Notes under the pieces: generated by a model
What the model saw: the letters and a program-made list of their open reading frames with translations, nothing else
What the model was told of the DNA's origin: nothing
Databases searched by the model: none
Source: Loripinus fragilis
Taxonomy: Eukaryota; Mollusca; Bivalvia; Lucinida; Lucinidae
Direction: 5' to 3'
Length of the DNA: 64,000 nucleotides
Assembly: GCA_964019695.1 (NCBI GenBank)
Contig: OZ026528.1
Coordinates: 55,148,495-55,212,494, forward strand
Made by a program: the position numbers and the translations under genes
Shown here: piece after piece, positions 45,641 to 57,950 of the stretch
Layout: every line of letters starts with the position of its first letter
Numbering within the stretch: the first letter of the stretch is position 1

Positions 45641-46329
45641 TGTTGAGTGATATTTTTCATTTTTAATCAATATACAATGAACTAACGACAACGGAACGGA
45701 CAGGAGCCTCGGCCACCGGAATGGGGTTGTGGGCTAACATACGTGTATATTTTACTGGTCATATCTTCACCTTAAAAGTATATATGATACCGATGACCCT
45801 CTTTTAAAAACTTAGCAATCAAAGATGTATTTCCATTGTTTCAGTTACAAACATTAGATCATACTCTCGCAAAACGATCCAGCTGCGAATAGTGTACACC
45901 AAAAAAGGAGAGCGAGGAAACTCTTGAATGCACCTCATCGTTGGCATCTTTGCACCTCGATACACTTATAAAGTTGAAACACAGATGCGTTGTACCAATA
46001 CTTGAAAGAATGAGTAGACAACATATTTTATAAGTAAACTGCGGAAGATGGTTCTATCTTGATATCACCATTCGGAAGTGGTGCATACATAAGGGAACTT
46101 TATTGCTTGGGGTGAAAAGAAGCTACTATAATGTTTACCAATTCACTTCTCATTGGTCAATTCAACAACGCTTCATGTTTCATTTATTGTATATTATCTC
46201 ATAGTTATCCCACCTGCCCTTTTCCAAAGACGTGTAAAATTGATTCTGGGGAGATAGTGTATGTCATATCGCTACTTAATTCTGGTGATAGAATGGAAAA
46301 ATGTAACAAAAGCTATATAACTAATTCCA
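45641..46329. other. Spacer, nothing recognised
   Basis: No gene or repeat signal. Confidence 0.4.
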
Positions 46330-46579
46330 CAATGGAGCCGGCATCCAGTTAAAGGACACAAGTTTGCATGTGCGCCCATCGAAGACTCAGATCAGACTGC
46401 GCAGATGCGCAGTCTGATCATAGTCTTTGATGGGCGTTCTATTGATAGCCAAGGGTCCAACGTGTCTTCAAGCGGCAAACCAAGACTCTGATCAGACTCT
46501 GTGGATGTGCAGACTGATTTGTATCTTCGCTGTTCGCGCATGCTAACTCGAACCTTATACTGGATACCGGCTCCATTGG
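46330..46579. mobile_element. MITE (CAATGGAGCCGGCATCCAGT), copy 1
   Basis: TIRs of about 20 bp; the inner perfect hairpin 46378-46437 is GCCCATCGAAGACTCAGATC... and inverse. Related elements at 47901 and 48293. Confidence 0.8.
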
Positions 46580-47148
46580 TTATTGACAAGTCAATCCACT
46601 ATCATAGCCATTTCCTTTTTAACCAATTGTCTAGTATTATGGTTAATTTACTAAATGGATCCTCCAAGCAAACAATAAATATAATTGGACGTCCAACTCC
46701 ACGCCAGTATGGCTGATACGCCCGTTTCCATCGGTTAGAAAACAAACGAAAAAGTTGTATCACGATATAAATCCTCTGTTTTTCAGTTGACAAAGTCTTG
46801 TCTTAAAGGTGTTTTGTCTTACCTCTTATGTGTAAGGTATTTTGCCTTGCGTCTTAGCATCTGTAATATCCGCCATTATAAGATATGTTCAAAACCCATT
46901 GAGCAAAATATTATCGCTGTTACGTCAGAAACATTATTTTAACAGAATCTTCATATCTGTAAACAATGGATCACATTGCTACAGGGAAGGCAAGTATTTC
47001 GATTAAACTTATATCTCTTTCACCTTTCTATTCCTTATTCAAATGCACTTAACATAGACTATTTTCTGTCAATAAGGAATTAACTAAATATGTTGAAATG
47101 GGTTATAAATTTAATAATAACAAATGATTATATAAGAAATAATTTTTT
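46580..47148. other. Spacer, nothing recognised
   Basis: 46795-46860 is rich in GTCTTA/CTTACC motifs; no function inferred. Confidence 0.35.
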
Positions 47149-47335
47149 GGGGAGCGTAGTGGCTCAGCGGTAGATTGCTTGGCTCGATATCAAAATGTTG
47201 CGGGTTGGAGCCCCATCAGCGGCACAGTGCTGTTTCCTTGAGCAAGACACATTAATCCCTGCTTAGTATTGGTAAACCCCCAAAGAAGACTCATCCCAAC
47301 GACTGGGACATAAAGAATCAAATCAAACAAACTAA
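47149..47335 (+). mobile_element. V-SINE
   Basis: GGAGCGTAGTGGCTCAGCGG head, CCTTGAGCAAGACACATTAA, CATAAAGAATCAAATCAAAC tail. Possible short target duplication ATAATTTT. Confidence 0.85.
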
Positions 47336-47900
47336 AACATAATTTTGCTAATCATAAATGAATAATGGAATAAGCGAAAATGCGCTAAATATCTAATGAC
47401 CCCCCTCCCCAGCGACCACATCCAGACCGTCAATTATATCCAATGGTTCTGCTAATGAATGGCATATCATATCGGTATCTGCATGGTCCCCATGTACTGC
47501 AATTGCGTTATATGCACTGCTTTTGTTACCCTGAGTTCTTACTGGGCAACAAAGCTTCTAGCTACTTCTAGCTATGCTGTTGCTAAAGTGGTTGAAAATG
47601 ACCATAATATTTACATTTAGATAATATCAAGCTTCTGAAAAAGTATTTCGTCGTGTTTTACACCAAATAAGCATCCATTAAATCTCCAACACTTATCTTT
47701 TTTAAAGATATTTCTTGTTTCTATTTGCCTAATAAAACTGCTTAATGCTGAATGGTACCAAAATAACCCACTTGTTTTTAAACGCCAATTGGTGCCCCGA
47801 TAGCAGGCCAACCTCTCAATATTACATAGCGTGAATAAGTATTATGCAAAGTAATGCAGTTTTTATAGCCCTCTTGTAAGCACGCGATATACATTTATAT
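47336..47900. other. Spacer, nothing recognised
   Basis: A 64-codon minus-strand ORF at 47617-47811 has no domain. Confidence 0.35.
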
Positions 47901-48110
47901 GATCTGGTATCCGGCATGGCATGAGCGTACATCGAAGATCCAAACCAGGCTGTGCATAAACGAAGCCTGATCAGAGTCTTAGTTTTCCCCTGAGGGAACG
48001 TTGGTCCCTTAGCTATCCATTAAGCGCCAATTGAACACTCTGATCAGCCTAATCTGAGTCTTCGATGGGCGCACATGCAAACTAGTACCTTTTGCTGGTT
48101 ACCGGCCCAA
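47901..48110. mobile_element. MITE related to 46330, copy 2
   Basis: CTGGTATCCGGC / GCTGGTTACCGGC ends; inner GAAGCCTGATCAGAGTCTTA and TCTGAGTCTTCGATGGGCGC. Confidence 0.6.
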
Positions 48111-48292
48111 GTATTTTCTCCTTTTTTATGCCATGATTAATTGAAAGCCAGGTTTTCATTGACTCTGAGGCGCTGTAACAGAATAAGGAATTATTGCCGC
48201 GGAAATTGGAAGTATTCCGAATGAATGAAAAGCAAATCAAACATAAAACTGCTAGGAAGTGTTCGATCGGCCATTGTAGAGCAATGATCGGT

Positions 48293-48510
48293 GACCATTG
48301 GTATGTGCGCACAGCGAGATTCAAATTAGGCTGCGTACACACGAATTCTCATCAGGGTCTTAGATTTCCGCATGAAGAAACGTTGGGCCCTTGGCTATAA
48401 ATAGAGCGCCAATTGAAGACTCTGACCGAACTGGGCGGATGCGCAGGCTGATCTGAGTCTTTGATGGACGCACATGCCGACTTGTACCTTTTGCCGGATA
48501 CCAGTTCATT
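48293..48510. mobile_element. MITE related to 46330, copy 3
   Basis: ACGTTGGGCCCTTGGCTAT, AGAGCGCCAATTGAAGACTC, GCGCAGGCTGATCTGAGTCT and TTGCCGGATACCAG match copies 1 and 2. Confidence 0.6.
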
Positions 48511-48539
48511 TGGCAAGTGATAGTATCTGGCTTCAGGGC

Positions 48540-49420
48540 GTGTAGTCTAAAATGGCAAGCCAAGCTAAAGACAGGATTCATTGACCCTCCCCTGCAGGTG
48601 ATAAGCTACCTGTATGAGTCAGTATTGGACGGGATTTAGCTACTCTGCAGGTTTGATTAGATTTACTGACCAGGGCTAACTGATAGGCAGTTTGGGCATT
48701 GAGCTTATAAGATATGCAAATCCGATATGTGGTTTGGCATGGAAAACCAAGTTAAAGGCAGAATTAATTGAACCCCCTGTAGAGCATAGCTACTTGGGGG
48801 AGAAGTAAGTGGGCAGGGATTAGCTACTGTCAAGGTGAGATTGACCACTGACCTGTTGCTGATAAGCAGTTTGGGCATTGGGCTGATAAGAGATGTAAAT
48901 CCGATGTGTGGTTTGGCATGGAAAACCATGTTAAAGGCAGAATTAATTGAACCCCCTGCAGAGCATAAGCTACCTGTGGGAGACAGTAATTGGGCAGGGA
49001 TTAGCTACTGCCAAGGTTACATTGACCACTGACCTGGTCTAGCTTAGCCTGGGTTCCAGTCTGATCATTTTTTCTTCTTTTTCATTTTTCCGTTCCTTTG
49101 TCAAAAATCGAAATCAATAACGGACAACCGATATCTTTGATGTGGTATATTTTTATTCTCTTATTTTTTTAGAATATTAGCATTAGAAAATATTGCCAAA
49201 ATATTGACGACTGGACCCAGGCTAGGTCTAGCCGATAGCAGTTTGGACACTGGGCTGATAAGAGATGTAAATCCGATGTGTGGTTTTGCAAGGAAAGAGT
49301 TCATTGCCCCCCCCCCCCCCCCTGCAGAGGATAAGCTACTTGTATGAGGCAGTTAGTAGTCGGGGCTTGGCTAAGTCAAGGCTTTACTAAACCACTGATC
49401 TGATCTAGTTGATACTGATC
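48540..49420 (+). repeat. ~180-bp satellite-like array (about 4 units)
   Basis: GATAAGCTACCTGT-type anchors at 48599, 48784, 48963 and, after removal of an insert, 49330. Shared AGTTTGGGCATTGRGCTKAT, TCCGATRTGTGGTTTGGCAT, GGCAGAATTAATTGAACCCC. A 16-base C run lies at 49307-49322. Confidence 0.8.
49044..49224. mobile_element. 181-bp MITE with 8-bp target duplication
   Basis: TTAGCCTGGGTTCCAGTC / GACTGGACCCAGGCTA termini, flanked by GGTCTAGC at 49036-49043 and 49225-49232, inserted into the satellite array. An 8-bp duplication fits hAT- or P-type insertion. Confidence 0.8.
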
Positions 49421-50035
49421 GGAATTCACACTATTTTCCACTGAGCACTTAAATATGCTGATAATTGGAATCCTGGGAGTAAATTTGGTAAAAGAATGAG
49501 TGCAGTAAATAAAATACTCAGTGTTTTAGATGCTAAATATGTATAAAGTAATAATTTCGATAGCAGGGTCCAAAGTTACAATGCCTCCTTGAAGTTAAGT
49601 GCAAATTATTTAGGATACGAACGCTAGTGTTTCAAACTTTTTTTTAAAATTCGAAATTTTTATTAAACACTAACATATCATGTTGAAATATCAATACTTA
49701 CATGTAACTAAGGTAGGAGGCAGTTTAATTTTGGACCCTGTTTGTGAATATAAAAAGCGTTTTAAAAACATAGGCTGTCCGGTCCCTAAAGCTTAGGTCT
49801 TCCATCTAAGTAGGCATGTCCAGATAAGGGCAGTATTAGTCTAAGATAACGACTTGCTGCCAGCAGAAGACATGATACTAGTTTATATTCTTTACATGGT
49901 ATTTTATTGTTATTTGCCCTGTCCAATGCCATGATTTAGGACAGTTTACGACATTCAAGAGGGATCGTTGAGATCATGAAATCATGTAGTAAGATGCCTG
50001 ATAAAAGAGCAACACTGACGCATCACACAAAAAAG
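49421..50035. other. Spacer, nothing recognised
   Basis: No gene or repeat signal. Confidence 0.4.
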
Positions 50036-50440
50036 CAAGTGCGTATGATTAGAAAATACCACAATCACACACTGCTGACCAACCCACGGCACCATGAGGG
50101 TGAGCCACTCATTACTAACTGTCACAATACATCAGAAAGACAGTTTACGTAAAGCAACCAGCTCTCTCTTCCCCATCAAGATGATTGCAAAACAACTAGA
50201 AGGACACACAATAACGAAACAAGGACCAGACACAGATCCCCCACAAACAATGGGAGCAACAATAAACAATAAATCAACAACAGCAGAACAACTGCCTTAG
50301 AACGGACAGAAGCCCAAGCCAACGGAGGAGGTTGGGTAAATGCATCTTACTGGTACCAAATTTTCGCTCTACATTCTGTTGTTGTTAAAACACAATAATT
50401 ATTAGCTCGCATGGAGGCTTCCTAACCATTGCAATGTATC
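50036..50440 (+). repeat. Dispersed repeat R3, copy 2
   Basis: Colinear with 28640-29015 and inverse to 57652-57950. A 68-codon ORF (50094-50300) is not conserved in the other copies. Confidence 0.75.
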
Positions 50441-50756
50441 ATCACAGAGAAAACTGGAAGTCTTCATTGGCAAATTAAAGTGAATGCTCATGTCTGTCAT
50501 TTTCGGTTCCCTAGCTCCACTTGGTCCAGAAAGGCAATATGTGAGCGAGCAGCACAGGCTTATTATTGTCTGCTCGCCAAGGCGATAAGTATCAAAATGG
50601 CATGTGCTTGCAACCTGGTTTTATTCAAACCTCGCGATCGTTGAATCAGAGTAACAGGCACGATCATTTAATCAAATTGCATGCTGGGTAATTTTGCATG
50701 CTTTTTTGTCGCATGCTGATTTTCTTTTGATTTTTTTTTTTTTTTGGAAAATTCTT

Positions 50757-51520
50757 TCAGGAATACCACCAGAGTGTCAAACAGTTTGGATCAAGATCAG
50801 TACCGACTTTTTGTCGGTCCTGATGTAGGTCCAAACTGTTTGCAACGGAACAAGTGGGCAAAGAGAAGTTCAAGTTGTATGAATTCTTGACAAATAGAGA
50901 TGCTGGCATGTGCTTAGATATTTGTCGTCTGCTTAGATTTTTCGTCGTCTGCTGATTCTTTTTTTCAAAAATCAACTTTTCGAAAACATCTTTCAGGAAT
51001 ACCATCAGAGTGTCAAGCAGTCTAGATCCAGATCAGGACCGACACAGCGTCGGTCCTGTTCTGGCTCCAAACTGATCGGAAAGATAATCAGCAGACGGCA
51101 CTAGTAGGCAAAGTGTTAATCAAGTTGTATGAAATCTTGACAAATAAAGACGCTGGAATGTGCTTATATTATTTTTTATGTCTGCTTAAATATTTTTCGT
51201 CTGCTTATTTTTTTTAAAATCAACTTTTTCGAAAATTTCCTTCATGAATACCATCAGAGTGTCAAGCAGTGTGGATCCAGATCAGAATAGAGATGCTAGC
51301 CCGTGCTTATTTTTTTTTTGTCATCTGCTCAGATTTTTTGTCTTTTTTTCAAAATAAACTCTTCGAAAAATTTTATCAGGAATACCATCAAAATGTCAAA
51401 CAGTGTGGATCCAGATCTGGCTCCAAACTGTTTGGAAAGACAATCAGCAGACGCAACTAGTTAATTAAGTTGTATGAAAGCTTGACAAATAGAGATGCAG
51501 GCACGTGCTTAGATTGCACC
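50757..51520 (+). repeat. ~235-bp tandem array of hairpin units
   Basis: CAGGAATACCAYCAGAGTGT anchors near 50758, 50993, 51243 and 51377. Each unit contains TCAAACAGTTTGGATC plus its inverse, AAGTTGTATGAAATCTTGAC and CGTCTGCTTAGATTTTT. Unit 3 is internally shortened. Part of a preceding unit lies at 50690-50756. Confidence 0.75.
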
Positions 51521-52707
51521 GAGACTTGGATGACAGGAAAGCAACAGAAAACAAATATAATTAACTTCACGCTCAGTTAATAGAATTCCAGAATTCGATA
51601 GATTGCATTTCATTGTTGATTCATTTGCATCTGAAATGAATCCCATCTCCCTGAATAAAGGTTTTGCAAATTCCTCCGTGTAAATGCAACAGAATCACAA
51701 GATAATAAAAACCGAATCTATGGTTTGGCAGCGCCAAAACGTTTTCGGCGCCGAACAAAACCAATGTTCTGCCGACTTAGTCAAAGAGTTAGACTGCTTT
51801 ACCGTCGTATGTTCATACATTTATATAGCTCTTTGTAAAACTGATCAAGGGAAACAACTCAAATACTGTTTACCCATCAGAGCTGTCTTTTCTTTCAGAT
51901 CTTAGAACAAATAGATTGAGGAATCAACGAATAATATATATTAAAGTTTGAGTAATCAAGTTTGACGACGGGAGCCAGTCTACCAAAGAGTCGACTCCTC
52001 GTACAGTTTTAGAGACCAAAACGCTGTGCAAAAACGCATGTAACACCGTGCTCTTCCCTCCTCCTCAATAAAGCAATCATTTATGATGACAGAAAGCCAT
52101 TTTCGGCTAAATAAAGCCCAGTCTTGGACAAAGGCCTCGGTCTGGTGACAAGGATAAAGCACTGCTGGAAAATTTCCGACCGGGTTTAGAATTGAACAAG
52201 ACCCATCTTCTACCAGAGGTGTTGACTTCCTAACGCAGGTATCAAAGATATTTTTTTCTATATTCTGTACCTTTCCTGTGTCCGTACAATTTAGATTTGG
52301 AACAAAAACACACCAAAACACTATAGCTCAATTGCTGCAGCGGATGACACATTTGAGCGGCATATACGGATTGCTGCCGACAGGCTATAAAATGAAATGG
52401 CAAACCTTATCTGCATCCCTGCAAGAAACCTAAATTGTCGTCTGCTGCAATTTATTGACTATAAACCCATGAACGAGCGGATATGTTTGTCACATTGAAT
52501 TCCGTAGCATTACCTTATAACGCATTAAACTTCATTCAAATATGAGGCTTAAAAGAAATAAACGTAGTTGGGTATTTAATGGAAATTGTATAGAGTTCCA
52601 AGGTAAATAATAGCTAACATTTGCCAAATAAAACCTTCTATTATTACGGGTTTGTCCTGTTGGAATGGTACGAGTCAGTTCATGAGATTTTGGAACTTTA
52701 TGCATTG
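51521..52707. other. Spacer, no gene established
   Basis: The 113-codon minus-strand ORF at 51980-52321 has no domain I recognise; nothing else seen. Confidence 0.35.
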
Positions 52708-52774
52708 GCGAGCAGTCAAGTCTCAGACGAGCCTGCGCATCCGCGCAGTCCGATCAGAGCATTGGTTGCTCGCA
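52708..52774. repeat. Hairpin (GCGAGCAGTCAAGTCTCAGA)
   Basis: Pairs with CTGATCGGACTGCGCGGATG on the opposite strand. Related to the inner parts of the MITEs at 17412 and 55608. Confidence 0.5.
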
Positions 52775-53297
52775 AACGCAACCAGTACGTAAGTGAAGAA
52801 TGACCAAGATAAAATATCTTACCCGTCTAGATAGCTGCGCGTAAATGTATAAAGAGACTTAAAGCATTTTGCCTATCTATTAGGAACTATATATAAGAGG
52901 CTGTTAGTTGCTTTCAGTTTGTTAAACATTCAACTGATTTCACTTGGAGAAAATTATGCTAGAAAAATATAGATCATGATTGGACACCGTAACATGCGGC
53001 GCATCATCAGCGTCTGAACTGTTTGCATAAGTCACATTGAAGGACAGTACTAACTACAAGATATGTTGTTGTCATATTCCGGCCCTTTCGGAATACTGTG
53101 TTGTGGCAGAAACAAGAATACAACGTAAGCTGGTGCTACTAGGGTCGTGAGGGCGTTTGCGCTTAACATCAACTCTCATGAACAGACTTGATAAAACCTA
53201 ATTCGTTGTTTTCGAAATCTCTTGGTTCACTTATACCAAAAGGATCCTTTATTTATTTTTGAGAGGGTGTCGTATTACTTGTGATTGTTTTTGTTGG

Positions 53298-53329
<32 letters not shown>

Positions 53330-53645
53330 CACGGATTCTTGAATGGATTAAACATTCCAAAAACCCATTAGGTCGCAAAGCTAAGAATGATCAGCATCGT
53401 GATGGTACAAAACAGATCAGAATGGATGCACATGTTCGCAACAAATCAAGCAAGAAGTTATTCCAATAGCCTGGTTTTTAATTACACTTGACGAACCGTT
53501 GAATCCAGTGCTTGCTCACTGACGCTTAATAAAGCGTTTTCATCGTGCGTAAAATTAACTCTTGCTCTGCCAAACCCTCTCATCGCTATTCACGAATGAA
53601 GGCATCCACTTTATCGTCTGCTGTTGTACTTTGGAAGTCTCTTTA
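52775..53645. other. Spacer with (TTG)n
   Basis: 53297-53329 is a TTG microsatellite (about 11 units). Otherwise nothing recognised. Confidence 0.45.
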
Positions 53646-53713
53646 GCAAATAGTATGGACCAGGATCAGACTGCTCCATATGGAGCGGTCTGATCTTAGT
53701 CCATACTGTTTGC
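53646..53713. repeat. Hairpin core copy (GGATCAGACTGCTCC)
   Basis: GCAAATAGTATGGACC... pairs with ...CCATACTGTTTGC around CATATG. Confidence 0.7.
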
Positions 53714-53805
53714 ATATTATTTCAAATTAATCTGTAATGAAAGTGAAAACAATACTGCAGACGCCATCACCAGCTAGGTCGGCTGCTTTGTTCTCATGCA
53801 AACTT

Positions 53806-54003
53806 TAACCCATATAAGCCTAGCACCCTTTTTGTGAGACATAGGCAAACAGTGCAGAACCAGACCAGACGGCGGATATCGCGGCGTCTGATCCTGCTCT
53901 CCACTGTTTGCTAACAGAATGTTCTATTAGAATTGACATAAAAACGGGAATTGACTTGTCCATTTTATAATGGTGGGAAATTCCATTCGGCTTAAATGGG
54001 TTA
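53806..54003. mobile_element. MITE (TAACCCATATAAGCC ends)
   Basis: Ends TAACCCATATAAGCC / GGCTTAAATGGGTTA; the core hairpin at 53843-53911 belongs to the CAGAYCAGAC family. Confidence 0.75.
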
Positions 54004-54118
54004 GCTAATGGTGGGTGAATTAGGTGACTTTTAGGTGACTTTCATGGGCCAAATAAGCAGACTGTCCCCATTTTGACAACTTTTTTCCCAAAATACCCCT
54101 GACGCCATAAGGATATGC

Positions 54119-54143
54119 AGTGACCTATATAATATAGGTCACT
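54119..54143. repeat. Perfect 25-bp palindrome
   Basis: AGTGACCTATA and its inverse around TAA, with imperfect pairing continuing outward. Confidence 0.6.
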
Positions 54144-55237
54144 GGGATATGTAATCAACTGTGTTTCCATGTGCGTAGCTACCATATATGCAAAAACGCA
54201 TTTACGTACACATTGGAAGCGAAAATAAGGGATTATTCTATCCCAGTTCTGAAGGTTTCTTCATGATACACATACAGAATGTGTATGGAAAAGCAATTCT
54301 AATGTGTCTAATTTCAATTTTGGTAGGGATTATATATGATGGCATTACCCCATTTAGGAAGTGAAAGAGACCATGATTCACATACTATTTAATATTGTCC
54401 TCCGTTATCAAAAATGTGCTTAATATGGCAAATAGCACCCTGACCCTGATTAGACGCCGCCGTCTCATCTTGTAAATGCTCTTTTTTGGATTTTTTGTTT
54501 TGTTAATGCATTAACCACGTTCCCTTAATTGCGTACATTGAATTTTAGGCAAGCTACGCCCCTCGTTTCTCTTGGTATAAGTATTATATACTGACCCACA
54601 CTTCCAACGCAAAATGTTTCAGGAATGTAACTTTAAATGATATACGAGGTCTTGCCATAATCATTGTACCGATCAGGGGTCATGGAAGGCTTTCACTCAA
54701 TCAGGTTATGATTAAAAGGGAGTGATTGACTGATGAAGCTCTACTTTCATTTTCATAAATAAGTGATTTAATTTTTCATAAAATTGCATTACAATGGATG
54801 AACCAATACATATGTAATATTCAAGGTTCAGCTTGATTTTGCGTTAGAAGTGTGGTTCAGTATATGATCATGATGTCTGCTTTTGCTTATATATGTATGT
54901 AGATCTAGATATATTCTTCAAAATTGTTTTGCTTTATTCTTCTCTTCAATTTCAATTATCCATTTGTCTTTCTCTAAACAACGCATTAACTCAATATCAA
55001 ATTATATTATATGTGACGCTTTCCGATATATATTTGGTCTTATGGAAGCTAAAATTCGTTTGTGTGCTAGCTTACATTGTATTTGATTGCACGACCCTTG
55101 TATTTGCACTATATGAGTCCATCCGTCCATTAATAGTTAGTGAAAGTCACCATAGTCAACATTCCCTAACCGCTGACATGCGAAATTAGGTTTGATGTTT
55201 GGTTCATTCTGAGCGAGTGTATAGATTGCAATGCATA
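54144..55237. other. Spacer, nothing recognised
   Basis: No gene or repeat signal. Confidence 0.4.
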
Positions 55238-55312
55238 ACACCGCGGAATGTGTACGAATATGAAACCTGTGCGATTTCGTACAGGTTTCATATTTCATTT
55301 TCCGCGGTTTTA
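55238..55312. repeat. Hairpin (CCGCGGAA ... TTCCGCGG)
   Basis: GAATATGAAACCTGTRCGA pairs with its inverse; outer CCGCGG pairs too. Confidence 0.65.
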
Positions 55313-55450
55313 TAGTAATAGATAATTACTCGGTATATAGACGGTTAGATAATTACATTAAATAGTGGCCTTGCGCATCATACTAAAAATTGTTTTTGTT
55401 AACTTTGTTTGAGATGGTGCTTTGTGTCCCAGCCAGCATTTTTTGCATTA

Positions 55451-55573
55451 ATGTCGAGACGTTTCCTGGGTATAACCAATACTAAGTAGTGTCTTGCTCA
55501 AGAACACAATACAGTGCTTCCGGTGTGGTTCGAACGGGCGAGCCGTCCATCTCAAGCCGAGTACTCTACACTC
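55451..55573 (-). mobile_element. V-SINE fragment (5' part)
   Basis: Reverse orientation: GTGTCTTGCTCAAGAACAC V-domain and GTGTGGTTCGAAC B box are clear; the distal tail is missing. Confidence 0.7.
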
Positions 55574-55607
55574 CTCATTCCATGGGTTGGATCTGTTGTA
55601 TTGTAAA

Positions 55608-55847
55608 TGAGCCGCGGCATGAGATTTCCACCAATGTGGTATGTTCGACCAGCAAAGGCTCAGACCAGCCTGCGCATACGCGCAGTCTGATCAGAGCCTT
55701 TGCTAGTCGCTTGACTATTCTAAGATTGTTAAGCTACTCACCGAACATCATTTAGAGTTTCTAAGCTTAAAAGGGAGCTGCACAGGCTCGTCTGAGTCTA
55801 CACTTGTCAAAATATCACATTGTTGGAAATCACATGCCATGGCTCAA
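55608..55847 (-). mobile_element. MITE, inverted copy of the 17412 family
   Basis: TGAGCCGCGGCATGAGATTT / AAATCACATGCCATGGCTCA ends; AGCCTTTGCTAGTCGCTTGA inside. Confidence 0.75.
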
Positions 55848-56204
55848 ATGTCTTTAGACCTTAGCCAACCATATACTTGATTATCGTCATATCTCCAGAC
55901 TTGTTTGATCAGTTTCATGGTTACTGAATCACACTTTTGGAATGGTTTGTGATGATTAATATGTCTTTGTTGTTGTGTTCACCAGTGTACAGATTTGCAA
56001 TGCAAGTGATCAGAGCGATTAACGTATACACTAGCGTCCAATTCAAATTAACATTAGAGTCTTATCGCATAGGCGCAGTCTCCCCAGAGCCGCACTTCTC
56101 TCGTACCTGATGTAGATTAAGGTATAAACCAAGAACTAGACATTTAGTCTACTAGGTATTTGATCCTTTTTCCCTCTGATGGATTATCCCATATCCCAGG
56201 TAGC
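55848..56204. other. Spacer, nothing recognised
   Basis: No signal. Confidence 0.4.
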
Positions 56205-56375
56205 AAAATAACGTTGTTTAAACGTTGAGCAAACGTTTTGTTTATGCTATGGGAACGTTTGAATTTAACGTTTAGGAAGCCTATTTTTGCAATCAATTTT
56301 TTTGGGTTCCTAAACGTTTTTGACAAACGTTTCGAAAAAAAAAACCTTTCTGAAACATTTAGGAAACCTCGAAAA
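56205..56375. repeat. AACGTT-rich repeat (CCCAGGTAGCAAAATAACGTT)
   Basis: About seven AACGTT motifs in 130 bases (from 56211 to 56332), spaced 12-34 bases and self-complementary. Confidence 0.6.
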
Positions 56376-57651
56376 TATGTTACAATCGCACTAAAGTTCG
56401 GGTTAGTACCATACATTTATTTGAAGCAAGCAGTTATACTGCATATCAAGCATACTTCTAACTAACTATTGTTATCATGCATTTCGAAGCTAAAACCTAT
56501 CCAAAATACCATATATTACCTGATAGTGTTTGTGTAAGTTTCTTTGTTTGGAATCACGATGTTTACACTAAAAAATACTACCCGCAGTTTTGTTCAATTA
56601 GATGAGCATTTATTGAGGAACAAATAAGTTAAAATGAAAACATTAATTCAGCTGAAATAGTAATTTGAAAGCGAGGCCTTTGTTCGCAATTACTACTTGG
56701 TTGTGATAAACGTATATAAAACTTTTACGGAACTGTATCAAGCGATGATTTCTAAATTGACCTTAAATGTTTATTTATTTACTGGTAATTTAGAATTTAT
56801 TTATTTTTGATAAAAAAAAACTTTTTGTGGCTGTTCCTTGGCAGTAACCGGTATCTCTTGTTTCCTCGAGGACCGGAGTTATATCGGGATAACGTCGGTA
56901 AGGTAAGAGCGCAATTGTGTCCCGGTGCATTACGGTGACCGGCTGACCTTGATCGGGATGTACCGTGGCTACATCGGCGGGCTTTACCAGTATCCAGAAT
57001 GAGAAGGGTAAAAGAATGGTTTAATGCGTATGTAAAAGTACCATTTTAACATGAGCTGGCCCATTTCCTCAAATCGTTGGAAGGAATCAGATTACTGTTG
57101 CATAAATGCTTCATTTTGATTCATTTTATATGGAGAAAAAATATCTCATTTCAGCGAAATTTGAGAATAAAATTAAAAACAAATATGTATCAAAAAAATG
57201 CTTAGATACAGGACAATTGCAGGAAGTGCAAGTAAGAGGTTTGTCTAGGCCGTTTGGTGCTCTTTAACTCAAACTTGGTTGACTCGAAGTACTCTGCGAA
57301 GTCGAACCAAATTTTGGAAATATATGTATCAGATACATGCGTATTTATGATTTTTTTCATTGTCGTCTGCTGATAACTTTTGAAAGAGTTTGTACGAAAA
57401 TAAGGCCCAGCGTCGGACCTGAATCTGTAAAATTTGGCCTTCATCTGCGTCCATACTAGCGAACTGTCTGATTTACAGCGCACTAGACTGAGCCCTGAAG
57501 TATGTTTTCTTACGTAATGAAATATTTGATTACTTATCTTGTTTTCTACCAAAATAAATATTATGGGCCTCAGTGAGACGGTGAATTTAAGTACCAACAA
57601 CACATTTTTAACTCTTTGCCTACTTGATAACTTTAAATATTTTTGTGTGCA
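56376..57651. other. Spacer with a decayed hairpin repeat
   Basis: 57361-57430 (TTGTCGTCTGCTGATAAC, CCCAGCGTCGGACC) is related to the units at 50757. The 133-codon minus-strand ORF at 57202-57603 overlaps this repeat and has no domain. Confidence 0.4.
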
Positions 57652-57950
57652 TTAAGCCTCCCAGTGGCTTAGGCTGATGCCTGTTCTAAGGCGGCGGTTC
57701 TGTTGTTATTGATTCATTGTTTATTGTTGCTCCCATTGAGGGGGGTTATGTTTGGTTCTTGTTTTATTATTCAGTACTTTGTGTCTTTTCTAGTTTTGCA
57801 ATCATCTAAATGGGATAGAGAAAGCCGCTTGCTTTACTTTAAATGTAATTGTCTTCCTAGTCTCTTGTGACTGTTAGTGTTCTGTGGCTCTTCCTCACAG
57901 TGCCGTGGTTTGGTCTGCAGTGTGTGACTGTGTTTTTCCTGATCATGCTC
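57652..57950 (-). repeat. Dispersed repeat R3, copy 3
   Basis: Inverse of 28640-29015 and 50036-50440 (TTGTTTATTGTTGCTCCCAT, TTTTGCAATCATCTAAATGG, CAGTGTGTGACTGTG). Confidence 0.75.

Noticed and set aside
51980..52321. 113-codon minus-strand ORF as a gene
   Set aside because: No recognisable domain, splice context or sister copy; length is not unusual for chance here.
57202..57603. 133-codon minus-strand ORF, among the longest here
   Set aside because: No domain, and it overlaps a decayed hairpin repeat related to 50757-51520.
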